DNA of 64,000 nt from Nocardioides humilatus (GTDB taxonomy: Bacteria; Actinomycetota; Actinomycetes; Propionibacteriales; Nocardioidaceae): contig NZ_VUJV01000001.1 of the NCBI RefSeq assembly GCF_008373755.1, forward strand, positions 434,001 through 498,000. Direction: 5' to 3'. Of the stretch, positions 25,394 to 33,521 are shown piece after piece (position 1 is the stretch's first letter; each line of letters opens with the position of its first letter). Made by a program: the position numbers and the translations under genes. Under the pieces are notes generated by a model. It ran no database searches. It worked only from the letters and a program-made list of their open reading frames with translations, and was not told the DNA's origin.

Positions 25394-26194
25394 GTGACCG
25401 ACCCTTCGCCCTACGACCTCGCCCAGCAGGCGGCCGCCCGTCTCGTGGAGCTGACCGGGATCGCCCAGCACGACATCGCGCTCGTGCTCGGCTCCGGCTG
25501 GCTGCCCGCCGCGGAGATGCTCGGCGAGACCACCGCCGAGATCGCGACCACCGACCTGCCGGGATTCAGCGCAGCGGCGGTCGCGGGACACTCCGGCAAG
25601 ATCCGGTCGGTCCGGGTCGGTGACCGTCAGGCACTGGTCTTCCTCAGCCGCACGCACTACTACGAGGGCAAGGGCGTCGCCGCCGTCGTCCACGGCGTCC
25701 GTACGGCGGCCGCTGCCGGCTGCCGCGCCATCGTGCTCACCAACGGGTGCGGCGGGCTCAAGGAGACGTGGACGCCGGGCACCCCGGTGCTCATCAGCGA
25801 CCACATCAACCTGACCGGCACCTCCCCCATCGTCGGCGCCAACTTCGTCGACCTCACCGACCTCTACTCCAGCCGTCTTCGCGCGCTGTGCCGCGAGGTC
25901 GACCCGTCGCTCGACGAGGGCGTCTACTGCCAGTTCCCCGGGCCGCACTACGAGACCCCGGCCGAGATCGGCATGGTGCGCGCGATCGGCGGGCACCTGG
26001 CCGGCATGAGCACCACGCTCGAGGCGATCGCCGCCCGCGAGGCAGGGATGGAGATCCTCGGCATCAGCCTGGTCACCAATCTCGCCGCCGGCATGAGCGG
26101 CGAGCCGCTCAACCACGACGAGGTCCTCGAGGCCGGCCGCGCCGCCGCCACCCGGATGGGCGAGCTGCTCACCCGCGTCGTGCCGCGGATCTGA
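25394..26194 (+). CDS. Purine nucleoside phosphorylase
   Basis: 266 aa from GTG 25394 (a GTG at 25388 is too close to the likely -10). Cleaves purine (deoxy)nucleosides with phosphate to base and (deoxy)ribose 1-phosphate. Trimeric PNP-type motifs: ALVLGSGWLP (phosphate site), FLSRTHYYEGKG, TNGCGGLKETW, QFPGPHYETPAEIGM and SLVTNLAAGMSGEPLNHDEV with the Asn that selects 6-oxopurines. Corresponds to deoD/punA next to pmmB in mycobacteria; here the sugar-phosphate mutase lies 5.6 kb away, beyond a minus-strand operon. Confidence 0.93.
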   Translation: MTDPSPYDLAQQAAARLVELTGIAQHDIALVLGSGWLPAAEMLGETTAEIATTDLPGFSAAAVAGHSGKIRSVRVGDRQALVFLSRTHYYEGKGVAAVVHGVRTAAAAGCRAIVLTNGCGGLKETWTPGTPVLISDHINLTGTSPIVGANFVDLTDLYSSRLRALCREVDPSLDEGVYCQFPGPHYETPAEIGMVRAIGGHLAGMSTTLEAIAAREAGMEILGISLVTNLAAGMSGEPLNHDEVLEAGRAAATRMGELLTRVVPRI

Positions 26195-26205
26195 CGCCTG
26201 CGGCC

Positions 26206-27693
26206 TCAGCTGACCGGCGGCAGCGCCCCGAACACGTGGCTGCAGTCGCCGCCCGAGCAGCGCGACAGGATCTCGGTACGCCGGGTGAGCTCGTCCCTGA
26301 TCCGGCGGTAGTCGGGATCCCAGAACCGGTTGCGGAGCGCGTCGGGGTCCAGACGGCGGTCGAAGAGGATGCCCTTGCTCGGCTCGCCCGCGCGGTAGCC
26401 GAAGAGGTAGCGGTCGGTCGAGACGCCGCGGAAGGCCCAGCCGGGGGTCGAGTCGCGCAACCGGTCACCGGTCTGGACGAGGATCGTGTCGCGCAGGCGT
26501 CGGTTGTGGTCGCGCATCCGCTCGATGCTGAGTCCGTCGACAGGCTGGCCCGGCACCGCGTCACTCCAGTCGGCGATCGTCGCGACCACGTCGACCAGGG
26601 TCACCGGCATGTCCTCGACCGTGCCCGGCGTGTAGCCCGGACCGCGGATGACGAGCGGCACGTCGAGCACCTCGTCGACGAGGTAGTTCTTGCCCTGAAG
26701 GTGGTGCTCGCCGAGTGCGTAGCCGTTGTCGGAGGTGAAGATGATGTAGGTGTTGTCGAGCTCGCCCAGCTTGTCGAGCTCGGCGACGGTCTCGGCCACC
26801 GCGTCATCGACCGACAGCAGCGAGCGCACCCGTGCACGGAACAGCTCGGCGATGCGCTCCCTGCTCACGGGCGGGCGACGAAGTGACTTCGGCAGGTCGC
26901 CCACCTCGGGCTCGTTGAAGGCGGGCGAGTCGAACACCGGCGGCCGGAGGTCGGAGTAGGCGTCGGCGTACTTGTCCTCGGCCACGGGCAGGTGCGGCGG
27001 CGCGAGGGTGACGTGCGGCGCGACGTGGTTGATCACGGTGAAGAAGGGCGCGCCCCCGGCCGAGAACTCGGCGATCGCCGTGCCCGAGCGCTCCACCATG
27101 GTGTGCGTGACGTATTGGTCGGTGATGTTGTCGCCGTTGAAGAAGCGTCCGCGGTTGTAGGTGTAGATGCCGGTGAGCTGGGCGTCCCAGGTCGTCCAGC
27201 CCTCGGGAGCCACCAGCGGGCGGGAGTGCTCGTAACCGTTGAGGTACTTCCCGTGGTACGACGTCTGGTAGCCCACGGCGTGCAGCCAACGGCCGATGTT
27301 CTGGTCGGGCTCGATCATCGCCTGGAAGCCGCCCCAGGGGCCCTCGTTGTGCTGGACGCCGCTGTTTTGGCCGTACTGGCCGGAGACCAGCTCGGCGCGG
27401 GCGGGGCAGCAGAGCGGGTGCGGGGAGATCGCGTTGGTGAACTCGACCCCCTTCTCGACGAGGAGCTCCCAGGTCTTGGGCATGAACTGCAGCTCGTCGG
27501 TGCGCATGTCGTCGGTGACGATGAGGACGATGTTGGGCTTCCCGGACGCCGCGTTGTCCTTGAGCATCGACGATGCGCTGGGACCACGGGTGCCCGCATA
27601 CGCGGTCGTCGCGATGGCGACGACCGCGATCAGCGCAGCGACCAGCGCGCCCCGTGTCGATCTCACGTAGAAGAAATTAACTGAGCAACCCAT
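26206..27693 (-). CDS. Secreted/membrane-anchored sulfatase
   Basis: 495 aa; start ATG 27693 overlaps the upstream ligase gene by 17 bases, with GTG 27666 as an alternative. A membrane segment at residues 16-34 (ALVAALIAVVAIATTAYAG) anchors or exports it. The arylsulfatase-type core begins PNIVLIVTDDMRTDE (metal-binding Asp61/Asp62). LCCPARAELVSGQY contains the C-x-P-x-R motif, Cys95 being the residue that would become formylglycine. TSDNGYALGEHHLQGK supplies the second Asp-Asn metal pair. Substrate probably a sulfated glycan or small sulfate ester; no anaerobic or FGE maturase is in the window. Confidence 0.88.
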   Translation of the reverse strand: MGCSVNFFYVRSTRGALVAALIAVVAIATTAYAGTRGPSASSMLKDNAASGKPNIVLIVTDDMRTDELQFMPKTWELLVEKGVEFTNAISPHPLCCPARAELVSGQYGQNSGVQHNEGPWGGFQAMIEPDQNIGRWLHAVGYQTSYHGKYLNGYEHSRPLVAPEGWTTWDAQLTGIYTYNRGRFFNGDNITDQYVTHTMVERSGTAIAEFSAGGAPFFTVINHVAPHVTLAPPHLPVAEDKYADAYSDLRPPVFDSPAFNEPEVGDLPKSLRRPPVSRERIAELFRARVRSLLSVDDAVAETVAELDKLGELDNTYIIFTSDNGYALGEHHLQGKNYLVDEVLDVPLVIRGPGYTPGTVEDMPVTLVDVVATIADWSDAVPGQPVDGLSIERMRDHNRRLRDTILVQTGDRLRDSTPGWAFRGVSTDRYLFGYRAGEPSKGILFDRRLDPDALRNRFWDPDYRRIRDELTRRTEILSRCSGGDCSHVFGALPPVS

Positions 27694-29278
27694 AGGTCTG
27701 TTGGCGATCCCACCGAACCCACACCGGGTCCTCGGTCGAGGTGCCCTCCGCCGCCAGGGTGCGCTTGAGCACCTTGTTGGTCGCGGTGCTCGGCAGCTCG
27801 GTCGAAAGCCGGACGTAACGGGGCCAGGCCTTCGGCGAGAGGTCGGGTTGGTCGGCGAGGAAGGACTCGAGCTCGCCAGGGGTCAGGGTCGCCCCGTCAC
27901 GCAGCACGACGGCCGCCATCACCTGGTCACCCACGAGCGGGTCGGGGACCCCGTAGACGGCGACCTGGCTGATGGCAGCGTGGCGGAGCAGCAGCCGCTC
28001 GATCGGCGCCGCGGCGAGGTTCTCGCCGTCCACGCGGAGCCAGTCGCTGGTGCGTCCGGCGAGGTAGACGAAGCCGTCGGCGTCGCGGTAGGCGAGGTCG
28101 CCGGACCAGTACATCCCGCCCTCCATCCGCTCACGGGTCGCCTCGTCGTCGTTGTAGTAGCCGGCGAAGAACCCGGCGCCGGTGGTGTTGACCAGCTCGC
28201 CGACGCAGTCGTCGAGGTTGGTCACCCGGCCGGTTGCATCGACGACGGCCCGCGGGCACTCGACGCCCGACGCGCGGTCGTAGACCGCGACGCCGTCGGC
28301 GGGCCGACCGATCGAGCCCGGCGGCGTCTCCGGCACTCGGGAGACCACCACGGCGTTCTCGGTCGAGCCGAAGCCGTCGGCGACGACGCAGCCGAAGCGC
28401 CGCCCGAACTCCGCGATGTCGCGGTCCGACGCCTCGTTGCCGAACGCGATGCGCAGCGTGTTGTCGGCGTCGTCGGGCTGCTCGGGCGTCGCAAGCACGT
28501 AGGCCAGCGGCTTGCCGACGTAGTTGAGGTAGGTCGCCCCGTGGCGTCGTACGTCGGCGAGGAAACCGCTCGCGCTGAACCTCCGCGCGATCGCCAGCGT
28601 CGCGCCCGCGGCGGCAGCCGGTGCCAGCCCGGCCGCGACAGCGTTGCTGTGGAAGAGCGGCATGGAGCAGTAGCAGACGTCGTCGGCCGTGAGCGAGAAC
28701 CGATCGACGAGCATCTTCCCGGCGAAGACCGGCATCAGGTGGGTGAGTCGGACCGCCTTGGGGTCGCCACTCGTGCCCGAGGTGAAGATCAGCATGAAGG
28801 TGTCGGTCGGCGCGGTGTCGGTGAAACCTTCGACCGTTCGCGGTGCCGCGCCGACCCGGTCGGCCCAGTCGGCCCCGTCGGTGTCGACGACCGGGATGCC
28901 GAGGTCGAGGCCCTCGAGCAACGAAAGGTGCTCGGTGTCGGTCAGCAGGATCTGGCAGTCGGCGCGACGGATGTCCGCAGCAAGCGCCGCGCCCCGACGG
29001 GTCGCGTTGATGCCCGCGGTGACGTGGCCGCCGATCGCGCCGCCCGCGATCGCCATCGCCATCTCGGGGGTGTTCTCCATCAGCACGCCCACGTGCGGCG
29101 GCCGCTGGGGGTCGAGCAGACCGCGGAGGACGTGGGCCCGGGCAGCACTCTCGGCGACGTACTCCTGCCAGGTCCAGGAACGGTCCTCGAACGCCAGCCC
29201 CGGCGCATCGCTCCCGGCGTGCGCCAGCAGGAGGTCGCGCATCGTCTGCACTTGCGTCGTCTGGGCTTGATCGGTCAC
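27677..29278 (-). CDS. AMP-dependent acyl-CoA synthetase (ligase)
   Basis: 533 aa from GTG 29278, which overlaps the upstream stop as GTGA; the longer open frame upstream is a shadow. ANL-superfamily enzyme that activates a carboxylate as acyl-AMP then acyl-CoA. P-loop LIFTSGTSGDPKAV, A5-type GFGSTENAV, GELVNTTGAGFFAGYYND, YWSGDLAYRDADGFVYLAGR (A7) and the C-terminal lysine in TATNKVLKRTL (A10) are all present. Similar to FadD-like ligases for medium/long chains; substrate unknown. Confidence 0.9.
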   Translation of the reverse strand: MTDQAQTTQVQTMRDLLLAHAGSDAPGLAFEDRSWTWQEYVAESAARAHVLRGLLDPQRPPHVGVLMENTPEMAMAIAGGAIGGHVTAGINATRRGAALAADIRRADCQILLTDTEHLSLLEGLDLGIPVVDTDGADWADRVGAAPRTVEGFTDTAPTDTFMLIFTSGTSGDPKAVRLTHLMPVFAGKMLVDRFSLTADDVCYCSMPLFHSNAVAAGLAPAAAAGATLAIARRFSASGFLADVRRHGATYLNYVGKPLAYVLATPEQPDDADNTLRIAFGNEASDRDIAEFGRRFGCVVADGFGSTENAVVVSRVPETPPGSIGRPADGVAVYDRASGVECPRAVVDATGRVTNLDDCVGELVNTTGAGFFAGYYNDDEATRERMEGGMYWSGDLAYRDADGFVYLAGRTSDWLRVDGENLAAAPIERLLLRHAAISQVAVYGVPDPLVGDQVMAAVVLRDGATLTPGELESFLADQPDLSPKAWPRYVRLSTELPSTATNKVLKRTLAAEGTSTEDPVWVRWDRQQTYGLLS

Positions 29279-29721
29279 GGATTCCCCTCGAGTCGAGCAC
29301 GCAGGCCGCTCTCGCAGCCCGCCATCATCCGGTGGTGGTTCCAGCGCAGGAGCGGACGCGCGATCAGCGAGGCCGCCGCGAGCGCGCCGTCCACCGAGAC
29401 CTCCTGCGCGAAGTCGGTGCGGGTGCCGCCGTCGACCGGGCTGAGCGTCCAGCGGACCCACCCGTCGAGATCACCGCTCACGGCCACCTCCAGGACCGGA
29501 GGCTCGCGCCTGACCGCGTCGAGCACCAGGTCGAGCGTGTAGGGCAACGCCGAGCGGCACAGGACCCGCGCAGTGTCAGGCCCGAGCTTGGCCACGGCTT
29601 GCACCTGCGGCCACCAGTCCGGGTAGTGCTCGAGGTCGACCACCGTCGCCGCCACCTCATCCAGCGGCGCTGCGGTCACCCACGACGCGCTGAAGGAGTA
29701 CGACGCCTGCACGCCGCCCAT
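29275..29721 (-). CDS. SRPBCC family protein
   Basis: 148 aa from ATG 29721; a TTG at 29736, two bases after the upstream stop, would add five residues. The helix-grip fold is suggested by SASWVTAAPLDEVAATVVDLEHYPDWWPQV at the start and the C-terminal helix LLRWNHHRMMAGCESGLRARLEG. Such proteins bind lipids or polyketide-like ligands. Coupled by a 4-base overlap to the acyl-CoA ligase, so a role in handling the ligase's substrate or product is plausible but unproven. Confidence 0.78.
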   Translation of the reverse strand: MGGVQASYSFSASWVTAAPLDEVAATVVDLEHYPDWWPQVQAVAKLGPDTARVLCRSALPYTLDLVLDAVRREPPVLEVAVSGDLDGWVRWTLSPVDGGTRTDFAQEVSVDGALAAASLIARPLLRWNHHRMMAGCESGLRARLEGNP

Positions 29722-29738
29722 CTTTGCGGACGACAAGG

Positions 29739-30611
29739 TCAGCAGCGGTTGGTGCCCTGCTTGAGGTCGGCACCCTCCGGCGGAACGTCGCCCCGCGTCA
29801 GGTCGTAGTTGCGCACCCAGTCGACCTTGACGATGGACTTGTTCATCTCCTTGGCACCGTCACCGACCAGCCGCATCCGCAACGTCATCGGCACCGTCGG
29901 CCGAGCATCCACGTCGGCGAGCGACGCGATGGCCCTGCCGTCGGCGAACCAGGTGATCCGACGCTTGGTGATCTGCAGCGCGAAGGCGTAGTTGTCGTTG
30001 TCCTGCGGGTAGCCGTCGGCGAACGTCTTCGTCCACTTCGCCCCGTCCGCGGTCGCGCCGATCTTCAGGCTGTTGTCGCCCGGGCTCACCTCGGCGATCG
30101 TGATGCTCTGCTTGCACGGGTCGCTGGTGAGGTCGTCGGGGATCAGCTCGATGATGAACCGGTAGCGGGTGGCGTTGCTCTCCGACTGGTCCGCGCGCTC
30201 GCGGATCTCCCAGCGTCCGCGGACCGCACCCTGGTCGCGCAGGGTCAGCATGGAGGTGCCGTTGTCGGGTCCGGCCTTCTTGTAGAGCTGGTCACCGCTC
30301 TGGAACTCGACGCCGCCGCCGTACTTCACCGCGCGGCCGGTGCCGTCGGTGTATTCCTGCCAGTAGCCGGTCGTCGTGTCGAGGCCGCGGTAGGGCGGGC
30401 TGTCGAGCGACTCACCGAACTCCCAGGCGAAGTCCCACTGCATGATGCCCCAGCCGAACTTCTGGGCTGCGGTGGCGCCGTCGCCGGCAAGCGCCGCGCG
30501 CCCGGGGCTCGGTGCCTCGGCTGTGCCGGGAGCGAGCGTTGCGGGCCCCACGACGAGCGCGGTCGCGACGGTGGCGACGCGGAGGGCGAGGCCCTTGGTG
30601 ATCGCGAACAT
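29739..30611 (-). CDS. Secreted concanavalin A-like lectin/glucanase-fold protein
   Basis: 290 aa; the start ATG shares one base with the upstream stop (TGATG). Signal peptide MFAITKGLALRVATVATALVV... The mature region has features of the GH16/LamG jelly roll (FGWGIMQWDFAWEFGE, RRITWFADGRAIASL, KVDWVRNYDL) but I cannot find the GH16 catalytic E-x-D-x-x-E motif; WEIRERAD is at about its place without the pattern. It may bind or cut a polysaccharide by another route. Two Cys (DPCKQS and the C-terminal NRC) could form a disulfide. Confidence 0.68.
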   Translation of the reverse strand: MFAITKGLALRVATVATALVVGPATLAPGTAEAPSPGRAALAGDGATAAQKFGWGIMQWDFAWEFGESLDSPPYRGLDTTTGYWQEYTDGTGRAVKYGGGVEFQSGDQLYKKAGPDNGTSMLTLRDQGAVRGRWEIRERADQSESNATRYRFIIELIPDDLTSDPCKQSITIAEVSPGDNSLKIGATADGAKWTKTFADGYPQDNDNYAFALQITKRRITWFADGRAIASLADVDARPTVPMTLRMRLVGDGAKEMNKSIVKVDWVRNYDLTRGDVPPEGADLKQGTNRC

Positions 30612-31681
30612 CAGCCCTCACCTCGCTGGCGCGCCGCGGGGGTCGTGGCATCGACGCGGACCGGCTCTCGCACGTAGACCCCGTCGGAGCTGACGGTGTA
30701 GACGGCGTACTTGAAGTTCGTCGAGGGCCACACGGTGCTGTCGGTGTAGGTCGTCGAACCGCCCGGGACCGTCGCGATGATCTGGCGCAGGTTGGCCGGC
30801 CCACCGGTGTTGCGGGCGATCACGATCTTGTCCCGGTTGGGGTCGGCGGGGAGCGCCCAGGTCAGCTTCACGGAGTAGGCGTCGGTCGCGGCCGCGGCCA
30901 GCCGGAGAACCTGCAGCGGTCGGTCGACCACGCTCACGTCGAACGGGAACGACACGAACCAGCCGATGTTGTCTCCGTCCTGGGTCCACTTCTCCAGACG
31001 CACCCGGTAGTCACCGGCCGACAAGTTGGCGCCACCGGTGAGGTTGGGGAAGTCGGCGAAGCCGTCGCGATCGACCTGGTCCGTGGCGACGGTCGTCCAG
31101 GTGACGACCCCGCCCGCGATCGTGCGCCGCTGGAGGGTGACGTCGCGACCGAGGAGGACCGGCTTCTTCTGCTTGACGTCATCGAGGTTGGCCGTGTCGG
31201 CCTTGAAGGTGAACACCTCGCCGCGGACAACGACACCGACGGCGACGCTCTGCGGCAGGTCGGCCTCGGCCGGGGACTGCTCGGCGAGCGACAGCTGGGC
31301 GTCCTGGTGCTTGCTGGAGAAGGCCACGCCCTCGCTCTCGCCGCCCTTGGTGACCACCCGCATGTAGACCGCGTTCATCGCCGGCGTCGGGAAGTCGAAC
31401 TCGAGGTGGCCCCGGGCGTTGGTCGTGCCCACGTAGAACGAGTTGTCCACGTCGGCCCACGCCGAGGTGGTGCTGCCGCGCCGCTGCAGCCACGCCTTCT
31501 GGCTGGCCGGCAGTCCGTCGACGACCCAGTGGGCGTTGGTGCCGCCGTAGGCGCCGGTGTGCGGAGTCACCGAGAGCGACGCCACGCGGGCCTCGGCGCT
31601 CGGCCCGGGCAGGCTGAACAACAGGGCGACGAGTCCGAGGACCGGCAACCACGTGAGCCGTGTGCCGGCTTTGCGATTCAT
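30611..31681 (-). CDS. Secreted protein with Ig-like and fibronectin III-like domains
   Basis: 356 aa from ATG 31681, with GGAGG 9 bases upstream. Signal peptide MNRKAGTRLTWLPVLGLVALLFSLPGPSAEA. The N-terminal half has beta-sandwich-like stretches with GLPASQKAWLQRRGS and VYMRVVTKGGES; the last about 100 residues read as an FnIII-like domain (VLRLAAAATDAYSVKLTWALP ... TYTDSTVWPSTNFKYAVYTV). No catalytic motif. First gene of the five-gene coupled operon running to the sulfatase; likely extracellular carbohydrate or surface interaction. Confidence 0.65.
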   Translation of the reverse strand: MNRKAGTRLTWLPVLGLVALLFSLPGPSAEARVASLSVTPHTGAYGGTNAHWVVDGLPASQKAWLQRRGSTTSAWADVDNSFYVGTTNARGHLEFDFPTPAMNAVYMRVVTKGGESEGVAFSSKHQDAQLSLAEQSPAEADLPQSVAVGVVVRGEVFTFKADTANLDDVKQKKPVLLGRDVTLQRRTIAGGVVTWTTVATDQVDRDGFADFPNLTGGANLSAGDYRVRLEKWTQDGDNIGWFVSFPFDVSVVDRPLQVLRLAAAATDAYSVKLTWALPADPNRDKIVIARNTGGPANLRQIIATVPGGSTTYTDSTVWPSTNFKYAVYTVSSDGVYVREPVRVDATTPAARQRGEG

Positions 31682-31780
31682 GAAAAGCGACCTCCAGAGG
31701 GAACCTCGACTGTGCCACGAGATGTCGGTCTTCGCAGGGGTTCGCGACAACTGGTTGAGGCTTCACCGACCTGTCAAGGC

Positions 31781-31786
31781 TAACGT
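31781..31786 (+). promoter_or_regulatory. Candidate -10 (TAACGT) for sugar-phosphate mutase
   Basis: TAACGT, then 6 bases, then the ATG at 31793. Leaderless arrangement without a Shine-Dalgarno. Confidence 0.5.
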
Positions 31787-31792
31787 GCGCCC

Positions 31793-33466
31793 ATGACCTC
31801 ACCCGACGTCGCCGATCTGCTCACCCGTGCTCGCAGCTGGCTCGCCGAGGACCCCGACGAGCAGACCAAGGCCGAGCTCGCGGTGCTGATCGCGCGCGCA
31901 GAGAGCGGCGACCCGGACGACGCCGTCGCCGACCTCGCCGACCGCTTCCGCGGAACGCTGGAGTTCGGGACCGCGGGGTTGCGGGGAGCGCTCGGCGCGG
32001 GCCCCAACCGGATGAACCGGATCGTCGTGATCCGGGCCGCGGCCGGACTGGCGGCGTACCTCCGCGACACCGGCGCGACCGCTGGGAGCACGGTCGTGAT
32101 CGGCTACGACGCCCGGCACAACTCCGACGTCTTCGCCCGCGACACGGCCGAGGTGATGAGCGGCGCCGGCCTGGTGCCGCTCGTCCTCCCCCGCCCTCTG
32201 CCGACCCCCTTGCTGGCCTACGCCATCCGGGAGCTCGACTGTGTGGCGGGCGTGATGGTGACGGCCAGCCACAACCCGCCGCAGGACAACGGCTACAAGG
32301 TCTACCTCGGCGACGGCAGCCAGATCGTGCCGCCGGCCGACGGCGAGATCGCCTCCCGGATCGCCGCCGTCGGCGCCCTCGACTCAGTGCCGCGACTGCC
32401 CCTCGACGCGCACGGCGGGCGCGTCCTCGACGAGGGCATCATCGACGCCTACCTCGACACGGTCGCCGAGCTGGCCGTCGACGGGGCACGCGAGCTCTCG
32501 CTCGTCTACACGCCCCTCCACGGCGTCGGCGGCACCTCGGTCGGGCAGGTCCTCGAGACCGCCGGGTTCGCGGCACCCGAGGTCGTGCAGCAGCAGGAAC
32601 AGCCCGACGCTGACTTCCCGACCGTCGCCTTCCCCAACCCGGAGGAGCCGGGCGCGATGGACCTGGCGATGGCCCTCGCCTCGCGCACCCACGCTGATCT
32701 GGTGGTCGCCAACGACCCGGACGCGGACCGGTGCGCCGCCGCCGTACCGACTGCTGAGGGGTGGCGGATGCTGCGCGGCGACGAGGTCGGCGCACTGCTG
32801 GCCTCCCACCTGCTCAAGCGCGGCAAGCAGGGCACCTACGCCACGTCGATCGTGTCGTCGTCGCTGCTCGGCAAGATGGCGGCCGCAGCCGGTCAGCCGT
32901 ACGTCGAGACGCTCACCGGCTTCAAGTGGATCGGTCGGCTCCCGGGGCTGGCCTTCGGCTACGAGGAGGCGCTCGGTTACTGCGTCGACCCCGAGCACGT
33001 GAAGGACAAGGACGGCGTCTCCGCGCTCCTTCTCCTGTGCGAGCTGGCGGCCGAGGCCAAGGCGGCCGGCCGGACGCTCCAGGACCTGCTCGACGACATC
33101 GCGGTCGAGCACGGTCTGCACGTCACCGACCAGCTCTCGGTGCGGGTGACGGACCTCGCGCAGATCGGCGTCGCGATGACCCGCCTGCGGGACACTCCGC
33201 CCGTTGCCCTCGGCGGCCTGTCGGTCGACGGCGTCGAGGACCTCGCTGCGGGCGTCGGCGGCCTCCCCCCGACCGACGGCCTCCGCTACCGGCTCGCCGG
33301 TGGCGCCCGGGTGATCGTGCGGCCGAGCGGCACCGAACCCAAGCTCAAGTGCTACCTCGAGGTCGTGCTGGCGGTCATTGACGGCGACGTGGCCGGGGCT
33401 CGCGCTGCAGCCGACACCACGCTCGCCGCGATGAAGACCGACATCGGGGCAGCGCTCGGGCTCTAG
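31793..33466 (+). CDS. Phospho-sugar mutase (phosphomannomutase/phosphopentomutase-like, PmmB type)
   Basis: 557 aa. Alpha-D-phosphohexomutase superfamily with all four domain signatures: GTAGLRGALGAG near residue 60, the phosphoserine loop VTASHNPPQDNGYK (Ser159), the metal loop DPDADRCAAAVP, the sugar loop GYEEALGYCVDP and the phosphate loop RPSGTEPKLKCY. Size and order match mycobacterial PmmB (Rv3308), which sits beside deoD; members of this group are often phosphopentomutases linking PNP and DeoC. That role fits here, with deoC downstream of the array, but hexose substrates cannot be excluded. Confidence 0.9.
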   Translation: MTSPDVADLLTRARSWLAEDPDEQTKAELAVLIARAESGDPDDAVADLADRFRGTLEFGTAGLRGALGAGPNRMNRIVVIRAAAGLAAYLRDTGATAGSTVVIGYDARHNSDVFARDTAEVMSGAGLVPLVLPRPLPTPLLAYAIRELDCVAGVMVTASHNPPQDNGYKVYLGDGSQIVPPADGEIASRIAAVGALDSVPRLPLDAHGGRVLDEGIIDAYLDTVAELAVDGARELSLVYTPLHGVGGTSVGQVLETAGFAAPEVVQQQEQPDADFPTVAFPNPEEPGAMDLAMALASRTHADLVVANDPDADRCAAAVPTAEGWRMLRGDEVGALLASHLLKRGKQGTYATSIVSSSLLGKMAAAAGQPYVETLTGFKWIGRLPGLAFGYEEALGYCVDPEHVKDKDGVSALLLLCELAAEAKAAGRTLQDLLDDIAVEHGLHVTDQLSVRVTDLAQIGVAMTRLRDTPPVALGGLSVDGVEDLAAGVGGLPPTDGLRYRLAGGARVIVRPSGTEPKLKCYLEVVLAVIDGDVAGARAAADTTLAAMKTDIGAALGL

Positions 33467-33521
33467 CGCCGCCGGATCTCCGCCAGATGGCGGATACCGC
33501 CGCCACCGGCCGCGAGCCATC

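Noticed and set aside
33467-33521. Terminator after the mutase gene (TCCGCCA/TGGCGGA stem)
   Set aside because: Only 7 bp with a 2-base loop and no T-tract; the GCGGATACCG that follows resembles sequence upstream of H and may instead be promoter sequence.
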